This document shows positions 31,095 to 40,075 of a stretch of DNA of 64,000 nt, one piece after another. The stretch's first letter is position 1; each line of letters starts with the position of its first letter. The position numbers and the translations under genes were made by a program. The notes beneath the pieces are model-generated. The model saw only the letters and a program-made list of their open reading frames with translations, was not told where the DNA came from and ran no database searches. Source of the DNA: Undibacterium umbellatum. Its GTDB lineage: Bacteria; Pseudomonadota; Gammaproteobacteria; Burkholderiales; Burkholderiaceae_D. The stretch spans positions 1 to 64,000 of the forward strand of contig NZ_JACOFX010000003.1 of assembly GCF_014284125.1 (NCBI RefSeq), in the 5' to 3' direction.

Positions 31095-31123
31095 TTACAG
31101 CGCATATTTCTTCGAGGCATAAT
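31095..31123 (+). promoter_or_regulatory. Promoter of the acyltransferase gene
   Basis: TTACAG (31095-31100) and CATAAT (31118-31123) are 17 bp apart. Confidence 0.5.
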
Positions 31124-31170
31124 CGCGCATTTGAAGAATGCAGGCACAGAACTGCTCACGTGCATAAAAC

Positions 31171-31800
31171 ATGGCAGATTTTTTACTGGAAAAAAAAGCA
31201 GTAGCAACCCGTACTCAGCGAGTTGCCATCAGTATCCTGGGTGTCTTTGGCTGGCGTGTACGCTATCGCCCTTTACCTGGGCCGCGTGGCGTCATCATTG
31301 TTGCTCCCCACACCTCCAATTGGGATTTCATGGTTGGCATATTGGCCAAGCTGGCGATAGGCATGCCTTTTCATTTTATCGCCAAATCTTCGCTATTTGA
31401 AGGAATTACCGGGGCGACCCTGGGCCAGCTGGTGCGATATCTGGGCGGCGAACCGGTAGAGCGTGGTGTATCCACTGGGACAATTGCCCGCCTGGCAGAA
31501 AAAATCAATCGTGCAGACTGGTATTGGATGGCAATCGCGCCTGAAGGTACGCGCAGCTTGAAACCGTATTGGCGTAGCGGTTTTTACCATATTGCAACCA
31601 GCGCAAACGTACCACTGGGTTGTGCTTATTTTGACTTCACCAAAAGAGAAGTATCACTGGTCGATTATCTCGACATGACAGGAGAGCGTGAGCGGGATAT
31701 GACCAGCATCGCAGCGATCTATCAAGGTGTGCAAGGCTGTCGTCCGGCTTTGGCCAGTCCTGTTACCTTGCGCCCTGAGGATAGTCATTCTCAGGGCTGA
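31171..31800 (+). CDS. PlsC-like 1-acylglycerophosphate acyltransferase family protein
   Basis: The 209-residue product carries the acyltransferase H(X)4D box HTSNWD (near residue 47), a GxPF region (GMPFHFIAKSSLF) and the EGTR motif (APEGTRS). It lacks the N-terminal helix of true PlsC and is short, so it belongs to the soluble or peripheral lysophospholipid acyltransferase subgroup; the acceptor is unknown. Its last 10 nt overlap the lptM gene on the other strand. Confidence 0.85.
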   Translation: MADFLLEKKAVATRTQRVAISILGVFGWRVRYRPLPGPRGVIIVAPHTSNWDFMVGILAKLAIGMPFHFIAKSSLFEGITGATLGQLVRYLGGEPVERGVSTGTIARLAEKINRADWYWMAIAPEGTRSLKPYWRSGFYHIATSANVPLGCAYFDFTKREVSLVDYLDMTGERERDMTSIAAIYQGVQGCRPALASPVTLRPEDSHSQG

Positions 31801-31916
31801 TTTGGTGTGCTGGTGGCAGTTGCCGGAGCAGGCTTGGCTGGCATGACCAGTGGGCCTTTTTGGCCGCAAGCCGTCAATAAAGACATGATGAAAAATAGGC
31901 TAATCAGTTTGCGCAT
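31791..31916 (-). CDS. lptM: Small outer-membrane lipoprotein LptM (YifL)
   Basis: The 41-residue product has a short signal (MRKLISLFFIMSLLTA) ending in the lipobox LTAC, then the LptM core CGQKGPLVMP and a Pro/Ala/Thr tail. LptM stabilises the LptDE lipopolysaccharide translocon. It usually precedes lysA; here lysA is absent and the gene meets the acyltransferase tail to tail. It is divergent from cyaY, as in related Betaproteobacteria. Confidence 0.88.
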   Translation of the reverse strand: MRKLISLFFIMSLLTACGQKGPLVMPAKPAPATATSTPNQP

Positions 31917-31978
31917 CTTGTATTCCCCGAACACCGTATAGAATGGCGTTTTTACATATAAAGACGCTGGAGTTTAGC

Positions 31979-32290
31979 ATGACTGAATCCGAATTCCTGG
32001 TACTGGCAGATACTTGCTTGCGACAGGTGGAAGAATTATTTGAGCAAGCCTTTGAAAAAGATGAATACGATGTGGAATGCAGCCGCAGCGGTAATGTATT
32101 GACTGTGGAATTTGTTGATACCAACTCCAAAATTATCGTCAATAGCCAGGCACCAATGCAGGAAATGTGGGTGGCCGCACGCAGCGGTGGCTTCCATTAC
32201 AAATATGATGGCTGTCAGTGGCTCAATACCCGAGACGGCTCGGAATTATTTGCAACCTTGTCCCGCGTTGCGCAAGAGCAAGGTCGCTGA
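31979..32290 (+). CDS. cyaY: Iron-sulfur assembly protein CyaY (bacterial frataxin)
   Basis: The 103-residue product starts MTESEFLVLADTCLRQVEELFE, with the acidic first helix used for iron binding, then the beta-sheet core (NVLTVEFVDTNSKIIVNSQAPMQEMWVAARSGGFHYKYD). It regulates cysteine desulfurase during Fe-S cluster assembly. The start at 31979 is chosen over 31943 by family alignment. Confidence 0.93.
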   Translation: MTESEFLVLADTCLRQVEELFEQAFEKDEYDVECSRSGNVLTVEFVDTNSKIIVNSQAPMQEMWVAARSGGFHYKYDGCQWLNTRDGSELFATLSRVAQEQGR

Positions 32291-32304
32291 TCACAAGTTT
32301 GCTA

Positions 32305-34617
32305 CTATTCTTCAATCAATTCCACAGGGGGCGCCAGCGTACTGACGCCTGATCCGGGGGGATTTTCTGCATAGTAATAGTCGCCATCTACCGCGATAAT
32401 ACCTTTCGGGATTGGTCTTTCTTCTATTGGGAAATCTTTCAGGATTTTTTGCATATAGGCTATCCAGATAGGCAAGGCCAGGCCACCACCTGTTTCTTTA
32501 TTGCCCAGATTTTTTGGTTGATCAAATCCCATCCATGCAATGCCAACGACTTTCGATTGATAGCCAGCAAACCAGGCATCAATAGAGTCATTCGTAGTCC
32601 CTGTTTTTCCCGCAATGTCAGGACGTTTCAACACCAGTGCCTTGGTGGCAGTCCCCATTTTGACGACGTCACGCATCATACTATCCATAAGGAAGGCATT
32701 GCGTTCATCAATGACGCGATTGGCTTCGTCGCCAGCCATATCCGGCTTGGTTTGTACCAGTACCTGGCCATTGCTGTCGGTAATCTTGGAAATCAGATAA
32801 GGATTGACCTTGTAACCACCATTGGCAAACACGGAATAGGCAGCCGCCATTTGCAGGGGAGTGACTGCTCCTGCGCCCAGAGCCAGCGTCAGGTAAGGTG
32901 GGTTTTTCTCAGGCACAAAGCCGAAACGGCTGGTGTACTCCTGACCATACTTTGCCCCTATCTTGTGCAGGATGCGTATGGAAATCATATTTTTCGACCT
33001 GGTCAAGCCGCGGCGCATCGTCATCGGGCCTTCGTACTTGCCGTCATAATTCTTGGGTTCCCAGGCCTGGCCTCCAGTCTGACCGGCATCGAAGCTGAGA
33101 GGCTCATCATTGATAATGGTTGATGGCGACAGGCCTTTTTCCAGTGAAGCAGAATAAATGAAGGGTTTGAAACTGGAGCCAGGCTGGCGCCAAGCCTGGG
33201 TGACGTGATTGAACTTGTTCAAGTTGTAATCAAAGCCACCGACCAAGGCGCGGATGGCACCATCTGTGGTGTTAGCAGCAACAAAGGCAGATTGTACTTC
33301 AGGCATTTGCGTGATGCTCCAGTTCTTACCTTCCAGTACCACGCGTATGACGGCCCCGCGCTGTATGCGCTTGTTGGCGGGAGTCTTGGTTGATAAGCCA
33401 CTGGCAGCGAATGTAAGACCGCTGTCTTCGATACGAATTTCCTCGCCCGACGACAAGACTGCCCGCACCAGTTTTGGCGCTGCTTCCAGCACCATGGCTA
33501 CTTGCAAATCGTCGCTGTTGGAATGTTCGGCCAGCTCTTTTTCTATGGCATCTTCTGCCGCTTCCTTGCCTTCCGGTATGGCGATAATGGCTTCCGGTCC
33601 ACGATAACCGTGGCGTTTTTCATAATCCATGACGCCGCGGCGCAAGGCCAGATAGGCGGTGTCCTGGTCCGCCTTGGTAATGGTGGTGTACACATTCAAA
33701 CCACGGGTATAAGTTTCTTCCTTGAATTGCTCGTAGACCAACTGACGGGCCATTTCTGCAACATACTCAGCATGAATACCAAATTCACCGCTATCTGTCT
33801 TGGTGACCAATTCTTCATTCTTGGCTTGCTCATATTGCGCCTCTGTGATGTAGCCGAGATTGCGCATTCTTTGCAAAATGTATTGCTGTCTGACTGTGGC
33901 GCGTTTCGGATTTACCACAGGATTATAGGCAGACGGTGCCTTAGGCAAGCCTGCCAGCATGGCCGCCTCGGCAATGGTCAGGTCTTTCAAGTCCTTGCCA
34001 AAATAAATTTGCCCGGCCGATGAAAAGCCATAAGCGCGCTGCCCCAGGTAAATTTGGTTCATGTAAATTTCCAGAATCTGATCTTTGCTCAAATTCTGTT
34101 CTATCTTCCATGCGAGCAGGATTTCATAAATCTTGCGCTTGAAAGTCTGTTCACTGGACAGAAAGAAATTTCTGGCGACTTGCTGTGTAATGGTGGATGC
34201 GCCCTGTTTGGCACCGCCACTAAGATTATGCAAGGCAGCACGGGTGATACCCAGGTAGTCAACACCACCGTGCTCATAGAAGCGATCATCTTCGATCGCC
34301 AGTACCGCTTTCTTTACGATTTCCGGAATGTCTTTGAAACGCACGACATTACGCCTCTCTTCGCCAAACTCGCCGATCAGCATGTTATCCGCCGAAAACA
34401 CCCGTAATGGCATCTTTGGCCTATAGCTCGTGATTGAATCAAGTTCAGGCAGATTAGGGTAGGCCATGGTCAGAGCGAAACCGACAATAAGTACTCCTGC
34501 TACAACTAATCCGCATAAAACGCCCGTAGTTCCGAGTACAATGCGGGCCAAAAGCTTTCCTGCAGAGCGTTGTTGTGGCTCAGTTTTATTGTCGGGTTCT
34601 TTGTTTTGTTCTGACAT
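32305..34617 (-). CDS. mrcA: Penicillin-binding protein 1A (bifunctional peptidoglycan synthase)
   Basis: The 770-residue product has one N-terminal membrane helix (about residues 22-50), a GT51 glycosyltransferase domain (EDDRFYEHGGVDYLG and GASTITQQVARN), an OB-like insert (about 300-420) and a transpeptidase domain with SSFK, RSKN and AGKTGTTND. It polymerises and crosslinks murein. It is convergent with cyaY and divergent from pilM, the classical mrcA-pilM arrangement. Confidence 0.95.
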   Translation of the reverse strand: MSEQNKEPDNKTEPQQRSAGKLLARIVLGTTGVLCGLVVAGVLIVGFALTMAYPNLPELDSITSYRPKMPLRVFSADNMLIGEFGEERRNVVRFKDIPEIVKKAVLAIEDDRFYEHGGVDYLGITRAALHNLSGGAKQGASTITQQVARNFFLSSEQTFKRKIYEILLAWKIEQNLSKDQILEIYMNQIYLGQRAYGFSSAGQIYFGKDLKDLTIAEAAMLAGLPKAPSAYNPVVNPKRATVRQQYILQRMRNLGYITEAQYEQAKNEELVTKTDSGEFGIHAEYVAEMARQLVYEQFKEETYTRGLNVYTTITKADQDTAYLALRRGVMDYEKRHGYRGPEAIIAIPEGKEAAEDAIEKELAEHSNSDDLQVAMVLEAAPKLVRAVLSSGEEIRIEDSGLTFAASGLSTKTPANKRIQRGAVIRVVLEGKNWSITQMPEVQSAFVAANTTDGAIRALVGGFDYNLNKFNHVTQAWRQPGSSFKPFIYSASLEKGLSPSTIINDEPLSFDAGQTGGQAWEPKNYDGKYEGPMTMRRGLTRSKNMISIRILHKIGAKYGQEYTSRFGFVPEKNPPYLTLALGAGAVTPLQMAAAYSVFANGGYKVNPYLISKITDSNGQVLVQTKPDMAGDEANRVIDERNAFLMDSMMRDVVKMGTATKALVLKRPDIAGKTGTTNDSIDAWFAGYQSKVVGIAWMGFDQPKNLGNKETGGGLALPIWIAYMQKILKDFPIEERPIPKGIIAVDGDYYYAENPPGSGVSTLAPPVELIEE

Positions 34618-34930
34618 AGCGGGTAATTGTAAATAAGGCAGTGCTCATTATAGCCGCCTTCGTCGGGCATGAGACCGCCAGCAGATAGACGGATTTGTAA
34701 GCAAATTTCAAAATATTCCTGATCTACGTGGATATTTGGCAACGCATACGGGTAGTGCTGCGTGGAAATTGCTTTACCAATGCCAGTCTTATTGCTAGGA
34801 TTTCATGTAAGCTTGGATAATTGTCTCGTAAATAGCGGTTTTTAAAGAGAATTTACTCCAGGAACTAGAATGATTCGCACATGTAATTTTGTGTAAATTG
34901 AAATGATGATGTAATCGTGAGGGGATATTC
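34618..34930. other. Divergent spacer between mrcA and pilM
   Basis: This 313-bp AT-rich region must hold the promoters of both genes. I see no ORF, no repeat and no strong hairpin. A weak pilM promoter may be TTTTGT with TGTAAT near 34885-34912. No convincing sigma-54 site (TGGCAC-N5-TTGC) is present. Confidence 0.4.
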
Positions 34931-36010
34931 TTGGCTTTAGATCTGGCTTCATTGCTCGGCAGAAAAAATCCGCCACTATTTGGTCTGGATATCAGTTCTC
35001 TCGATATCAAGCTTGTTGAACTTTCGGAAGGGAGCAACAAGTCATATCGACTTGAGCGCTATGCCTCCGAACCACTGCCCAAGGGTGCGGTGTTGGATGG
35101 CAATATCGAGAATATTGAACAAGTGACCGAGGCAGTACGCAAACTCGTTAAGAAAAGCGGAACCTCGGCTAAGAATGTGGCAATGGCAATGCCGGCTTCT
35201 GCCGTCATTACTAAAAAAATAATACTTGCCGGAACCTTGACTGAGCAGGCACTGGAAGTGCAGGTGGAGTCTGAGGCTAGTCAGTACATACCTTTTTCCA
35301 TGGATGAAGTCAGCCTGGATTTTTGTGTGCTGGGTCCGGCAGCAAATGCGGAAGAAGACATAGAAGTGATGCTTGCTGCGTCGAGAAAAGAAAAAATTGA
35401 AGATCGCGTGGCCGTGATTCAGGCTGCAGGTTTGCAAGCTAAAGTCATGGATATTGAATCCTATGCTGCGCGTGCAGCCGTGTCACGCCTGATAGATCAG
35501 CAATCAAATGGCGGCAAGGATCAAATTTATGCGATTTTCCAGATTGGTTCCAAGCGTACCTATATTTTCATCATACTTAATGGTGACGTTATTTATGAGC
35601 GTGAACAGCAATTTGGCGGCGCGCAACTGACTCAGGACATCGTCAGAAATTATGGTTTGTCCGTAGAAGAAGCAGAAATAAAAAAGAAAAATGGCGATTT
35701 GCCTGATACGTATGAAATGGAATTGCTTGAGCCTTTCCTGGAAAGTGCAGCCTTGGAAGTGACTCGTGCCATACAGTTCTTTTTCACTTCCACTCCTTAT
35801 ACCAGGGTGGACCAGATTTACTTGTCTGGCGGTTGCGCAGTGATACCAGGACTGGTGGATATTATTGCCGAACGTACCAAAATTTCCACTGCCGTGGTCA
35901 GCCCGTTCAAGGGCATGGAACTGGGTTCAGGGGTAAATGAAAAGACCTTGCGCATTGATGCTCCTGCTTACATGGTTGCCTGTGGCCTGGCATTACGGAG
36001 ATTTGGCTAA
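34931..36010 (+). CDS. pilM: Type IV pilus assembly protein PilM
   Basis: This 359-residue cytoplasmic actin-like ATPase-fold protein binds the N-terminal tail of PilN. It has the FGLDISSLDIKLVEL phosphate-1 region and the SGGCAVIPGLVDIIAERT segment of the FtsA/PilM family. The start is a TTG with GTGAGGGG upstream. Its stop overlaps the pilN start by 1 nt. Confidence 0.94.
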   Translation: MALDLASLLGRKNPPLFGLDISSLDIKLVELSEGSNKSYRLERYASEPLPKGAVLDGNIENIEQVTEAVRKLVKKSGTSAKNVAMAMPASAVITKKIILAGTLTEQALEVQVESEASQYIPFSMDEVSLDFCVLGPAANAEEDIEVMLAASRKEKIEDRVAVIQAAGLQAKVMDIESYAARAAVSRLIDQQSNGGKDQIYAIFQIGSKRTYIFIILNGDVIYEREQQFGGAQLTQDIVRNYGLSVEEAEIKKKNGDLPDTYEMELLEPFLESAALEVTRAIQFFFTSTPYTRVDQIYLSGGCAVIPGLVDIIAERTKISTAVVSPFKGMELGSGVNEKTLRIDAPAYMVACGLALRRFG

Positions 36011-36630
36011 TGATCAAGATTAATCTCCTGCCGCACAGGGAAGAAAAGCGCAAGCAGCTAAAAAGTGACTTTTATGGGCTGTTATTGTTGTCCGCGATCG
36101 TCGGCGCACTTGTTGTGGTGATGGTGAGTGCTTACTTTTCGCGGGAGTTGACTACGCAAAATGATAAGAATGCTTTCATCAAGAAAGAAAATGCCAAGCT
36201 TGACGAGCGCATAAAAGAAATTGCGACACTCAGACAGGAGATTGCTGGGTTGAAAGCAAGGCAGCAGGCGGTGGAAGATTTGCAGGGTGACCGGAATCAG
36301 CCAGTCTATTTGCTTGACGAGCTGGTGAAGTTGACGCCTGAAGGTGTTTATTTGCGTACTTTAAAACAGGAAGGGCAAAGAGTCGTTTTAAATGGCTATG
36401 CCCAATCTCAGGACAGGGTTGCAGAATTTATCAGAAACCTGGGAGCAAAATCAGATTGGATGTACAAACCGGATTTGGATGATATACATTCAGCGGCCTT
36501 GCAGACTGGCAAGGACTCGAAAAAGGTGTTCGAATTCCAAGTCAATGTGAGTATAAAACGTCCTCGTGAAAAAGAGGAAGTAGCATCGCAGACTGGTGAG
36601 ACGACGGTTAATAAACCTGGTGCGCCTTAG
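36010..36630 (+). CDS. pilN: Type IV pilus inner-membrane protein PilN
   Basis: The 206-residue product has the invariant PilM-binding tail MIKINLLPHREEKRK, one membrane helix (about residues 24-45), a coiled coil (50-90) and a ferredoxin-like periplasmic domain. It forms the alignment complex with PilO and PilP. Confidence 0.94.
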   Translation: MIKINLLPHREEKRKQLKSDFYGLLLLSAIVGALVVVMVSAYFSRELTTQNDKNAFIKKENAKLDERIKEIATLRQEIAGLKARQQAVEDLQGDRNQPVYLLDELVKLTPEGVYLRTLKQEGQRVVLNGYAQSQDRVAEFIRNLGAKSDWMYKPDLDDIHSAALQTGKDSKKVFEFQVNVSIKRPREKEEVASQTGETTVNKPGAP

Positions 36631-36665
36631 CGCGTAATGATATGCAATACAACGGAAGATTGTAA

Positions 36666-37319
36666 ATGGCGATTAATCTGAATGAAATTGGTCAGTCTAT
36701 TAACGCCCAGTTTCAAGGCTTGAATGGACTTCATCCTGGTCTTTGGCCAATTGCACCACGTATGGCTTCGGCCATTGGTGTGGTTGTTGCCGTGGTGGCT
36801 TTGGGGTGGTTTCTCCAGTGGGATGGCCAGATGCAAGCCATAGAAGCTGGTCAAGCGGAAGAAGTCAAGCTCAGGGATGAATACAAGTCCAAGCTACAAC
36901 AGGCAATTAATCTTGATGCCTTGTTAGAGCAGCGCAAGACAGTGCAGCAATATGTTGCAACCATGGAAAAACAGCTCCCTAGTCAGGCCGAAATGGCTGC
37001 TTTGCTGGGTGATATTAACCAGGCAGGTTTAGGGCGCGGTTTGCAATTTGACTCCTTTAAACCTGGATCCCCTGCGGTAAAGGATTATTACGCTGAGCTG
37101 CCAATTGCAATCAAGATTCAAGGTAGTTATCACGATCTTGGGCAATTTGTAGCAGATATTGCAAAATTGCCAAGGATTGTTACCTTGAATAATTTGGGTA
37201 TCACCGCTTTGAAAGAGGGGGGATTGTCATTGGATGTCACAGCCAAGACTTTCCGCTACCTGAATAAGGATGAGGTTCAGGATCAGGCTGACAAGAAGAA
37301 AAAGGAGCCTAAGAAATGA
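36666..37319 (+). CDS. pilO: Type IV pilus inner-membrane protein PilO
   Basis: This 217-residue single-helix membrane protein has a helix near residues 35-58 followed by a coiled coil and the periplasmic domain (LPSQAEMAALLGDINQAGLGRGLQFDSFKPG). It heterodimerises with PilN. It lies 35 nt after pilN and overlaps pilP by 4 nt. Confidence 0.93.
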   Translation: MAINLNEIGQSINAQFQGLNGLHPGLWPIAPRMASAIGVVVAVVALGWFLQWDGQMQAIEAGQAEEVKLRDEYKSKLQQAINLDALLEQRKTVQQYVATMEKQLPSQAEMAALLGDINQAGLGRGLQFDSFKPGSPAVKDYYAELPIAIKIQGSYHDLGQFVADIAKLPRIVTLNNLGITALKEGGLSLDVTAKTFRYLNKDEVQDQADKKKKEPKK

Positions 37320-37858
37320 TGAAATTTCTCATTAGGCCAACAATCTACATGATGCTGGCTCTGTCCTTGTCAGCATGTGGCGATGCTGAAGAAACTGAAT
37401 TGAAAGCCTGGATGGATGCTGAGCAAAAGCAAGCCAAGGCCGTGATCCCGAAAATTAGTCCGCCAAAAGTGTACACGCCATTTTCTTACGCGGGAAAAGG
37501 AGAGATAGAGCCATTTGATCCAGCCAAGTTGCTGGTGGTTCTGGCACGCTTGAAAGCGGCATCAAGTAATGGTATTAAAGCTCCCAACCTGGATAGGCCA
37601 AGAGAAGCTCTGGAAGCTTTCCCGATGGATACCTTGGTAATGGTAGGGACGATAGAGAAAAATAAAATGGTTTATGGCTTGGTTCAAGTGGATAAAACAG
37701 TTTATCAAGTCAAGTTGGGTGCTTATATGGGGCAAAATCTGGGACTAATTACAAAGATTTCAGAAAATGAAATTGAAATCAAGGAAACAGTTCAGGATGC
37801 CGCAGGCGACTGGATTGAGCGTCAAGCCAAGTTAGAGTTGCAGGAGGCTAAGAAATGA
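37316..37858 (+). CDS. pilP: Type IV pilus lipoprotein PilP
   Basis: This 180-residue lipoprotein has a lipobox LSAC at residue 20 or so, a disordered linker, and the C-terminal HR-type beta domain (FPMDTLVMVGTIEKNKMVYGLVQ). It links PilNO to the PilQ secretin. It overlaps both neighbours by 4 nt. Confidence 0.93.
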   Translation: MMKFLIRPTIYMMLALSLSACGDAEETELKAWMDAEQKQAKAVIPKISPPKVYTPFSYAGKGEIEPFDPAKLLVVLARLKAASSNGIKAPNLDRPREALEAFPMDTLVMVGTIEKNKMVYGLVQVDKTVYQVKLGAYMGQNLGLITKISENEIEIKETVQDAAGDWIERQAKLELQEAKK

Positions 37859-40005
37859 ATGCGTTGATAAATACAAGTAAAAGGGGCGCCAAATTGGTTA
37901 AATTGATTTTATGTGCTTTGCTAGGTTTTTGTAGTGCAGCTTTTGCACAAACAAATTCGATCGAGTCGCTGACGGCAAATCAGCAAGGTGCCAATATTAT
38001 TGTCAAAATTACCCTTAAGCAGCCTTTGCAAAAAGTACCTGTTGGGTTTTCAATTGCCAATCCATCCCGAATCGCGCTTGATTTTGCCGACGTTAGCAAT
38101 AATACAGGTAAGACGGCATTCGAAATGAATATGGGCGACCTGCGCGCCATCAATCTAGTGGAGGCAACCGGGCGTTCGCGTGTGATTTTCAATCTGAACA
38201 AGTCTCTCAACTATGCTACAGCAATAGACGGCAACTCATTGATAGTCACAATTGATGCTTCAGGCGGTACTGCTACTGCAGTCAATTCGCAAGGCTTGCC
38301 AGTGACTGTGCAGCCAGCAGTTGTTGGAAAACGCATGTTGCGCGATATAGATTTCCGTCGCGGTAGTGCTGGTGAGGGCCGCATTGTCATCGATTTGCCA
38401 CTGGACCAGGTAGCGGTAGACATTCGTCAGCAAGGTCAAAAAATCATCGTGGATTTCCTCAAAGTAGGCTTGCCAGAAACGCTGCGCCGCCGCCTGGATG
38501 TTGCTGATTTCGGTTCGCCGGTCCAGATTGTGACTACGACGCCATTTGGTGAGAATGTCCGCATGGTGATAGAACCCACAGGCTTGTGGGAACACAGCGC
38601 ATATCAGAGTGATACCCAGTTTGTAGTGGAAGTTAAACCTATCAAAGAAGATCCAAATAAGCTGACCCAGGGCACGCAAGGGTATCGTGGCGAGCGACTC
38701 TCTTTCAACTTCCAGAATATCGAGGTCCGTGCCATCTTGCAGATCATTGCAGAAATCAGTGGTTTGAATGTGATTGCCAGCGATACAGTCAATGGCACCA
38801 TTACCTTGCGTCTGAAAGATGTACCTTGGGATCATGCTTTGGATATCATCATGCAATCCAAGGGATTGGATATGCGCAAGAATGGTTCTGTCATCTGGAT
38901 TGCTCCGAAAGAAGAGTTGCTGACCAAAGAAAAGCTTGAACTTGAGCAAAAGGCGCAAATTGCAGAATTAGAGCCTGTAAAAACAGAATCATTCCAGTTG
39001 AATTATCAAAAAGCCGAATCCTTCAAGAAAGTTTTTGGGGATGAAGGCGGAGCTAATAATCGCCTGTTGTCTAAGCGGGGTAGCGCTGTGATTGAACCGC
39101 GTACCAATCAGTTGTTCGTGACTGATATTGCTTCCAAACTCGAAGAAGTCCGCAAATTAATTGCAAAAACTGATATTGCTTCCAGGCAGGTTTTGATTGA
39201 AGCCAGGATAGTTGAGGCGGATGATAAATTTAGCAAAAGTCTTGGTGCAAAACTGGGCTTCCTGGACATGCGTGGTCTTCGTGGTGGTGACGTGGGCTAC
39301 CAGCTTGCAGGTAATCAACGAGTTGGTCTGACAGGTAATTATCTTGGCTTGGGTGAGCAGCAAGGCACTGCAAAAATTACTGATTCAAGCTATGCGCCAA
39401 ATAGTCAGTTTGTGAATTTGCCGGCATCAGGAGCTAATGGTTTGAATCCTGGTAGTTTGGCTGTCAGTTTGTTTTCATCTGCGGCTAACCGTTTCCTGAA
39501 TTTGGAATTGTCAGCGCTGGAAGCAGATGGCAAGGGTAAAATAGTCTCCAGTCCAAGGGTTGTTACTGCCGATCAATTAAAAGCATCGATAGAACAAGGT
39601 ACTGAATTGCCTTATCAGGTAGCCACATCCAGCGGTGCGACATCGATTTTCTTCCGTAAGGCTTCGTTGCGACTGGAAGTCACGCCACAAATTACACCAG
39701 ATGGCAATGTGATTCTGGATGTTGATGTGCATAAGGACAGTGTTGGCCAAGAAACTAGGGCTGGCTTTGCGATTGACACCAAAGAGGTAAAAACAATTGT
39801 TTTGGTTGAAAATGGCGGTACCGTGGTGCTAGGTGGGATTTTCCAGCAAACTGAACGCGATAGTGTGACTAAAGTGCCATTTTTTGGTGATTTGCCTTTG
39901 TTTGGGAATTTGTTCAAATCCACAGGTAGAACAAATGAAAAGACCGAATTGCTGATATTCATTACCCCAAAAATTATTGCTGAAAAATTCAGTAGCAAGC
40001 AATAG
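37855..40005 (+). CDS. pilQ: Type IV pilus secretin PilQ
   Basis: This 716-residue outer-membrane channel for the pilus has a signal peptide (cleavage after AFAQ), two AMIN domains (about 35-135 and 160-265), N0 (LSFNFQNIEVRAILQIIAEISGLN, near 290), N1 and the secretin domain ending in TGRTNEKTELLIFITPKI. All expected parts are present. Confidence 0.95.
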   Translation: MNALINTSKRGAKLVKLILCALLGFCSAAFAQTNSIESLTANQQGANIIVKITLKQPLQKVPVGFSIANPSRIALDFADVSNNTGKTAFEMNMGDLRAINLVEATGRSRVIFNLNKSLNYATAIDGNSLIVTIDASGGTATAVNSQGLPVTVQPAVVGKRMLRDIDFRRGSAGEGRIVIDLPLDQVAVDIRQQGQKIIVDFLKVGLPETLRRRLDVADFGSPVQIVTTTPFGENVRMVIEPTGLWEHSAYQSDTQFVVEVKPIKEDPNKLTQGTQGYRGERLSFNFQNIEVRAILQIIAEISGLNVIASDTVNGTITLRLKDVPWDHALDIIMQSKGLDMRKNGSVIWIAPKEELLTKEKLELEQKAQIAELEPVKTESFQLNYQKAESFKKVFGDEGGANNRLLSKRGSAVIEPRTNQLFVTDIASKLEEVRKLIAKTDIASRQVLIEARIVEADDKFSKSLGAKLGFLDMRGLRGGDVGYQLAGNQRVGLTGNYLGLGEQQGTAKITDSSYAPNSQFVNLPASGANGLNPGSLAVSLFSSAANRFLNLELSALEADGKGKIVSSPRVVTADQLKASIEQGTELPYQVATSSGATSIFFRKASLRLEVTPQITPDGNVILDVDVHKDSVGQETRAGFAIDTKEVKTIVLVENGGTVVLGGIFQQTERDSVTKVPFFGDLPLFGNLFKSTGRTNEKTELLIFITPKIIAEKFSSKQ

Positions 40006-40075
40006 CCGTATATGATGTTGAACGCATAGCAATATGCAAACCGATTTCCTGAGTTCGTAAAATTATAGGTGTTTC

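Noticed and set aside
34618..34930. Sigma-54 promoter before pilM
   Set aside because: TGGCAACG and TGGAAATTGC were inspected, but neither has both the GG and GC elements at the required spacing.
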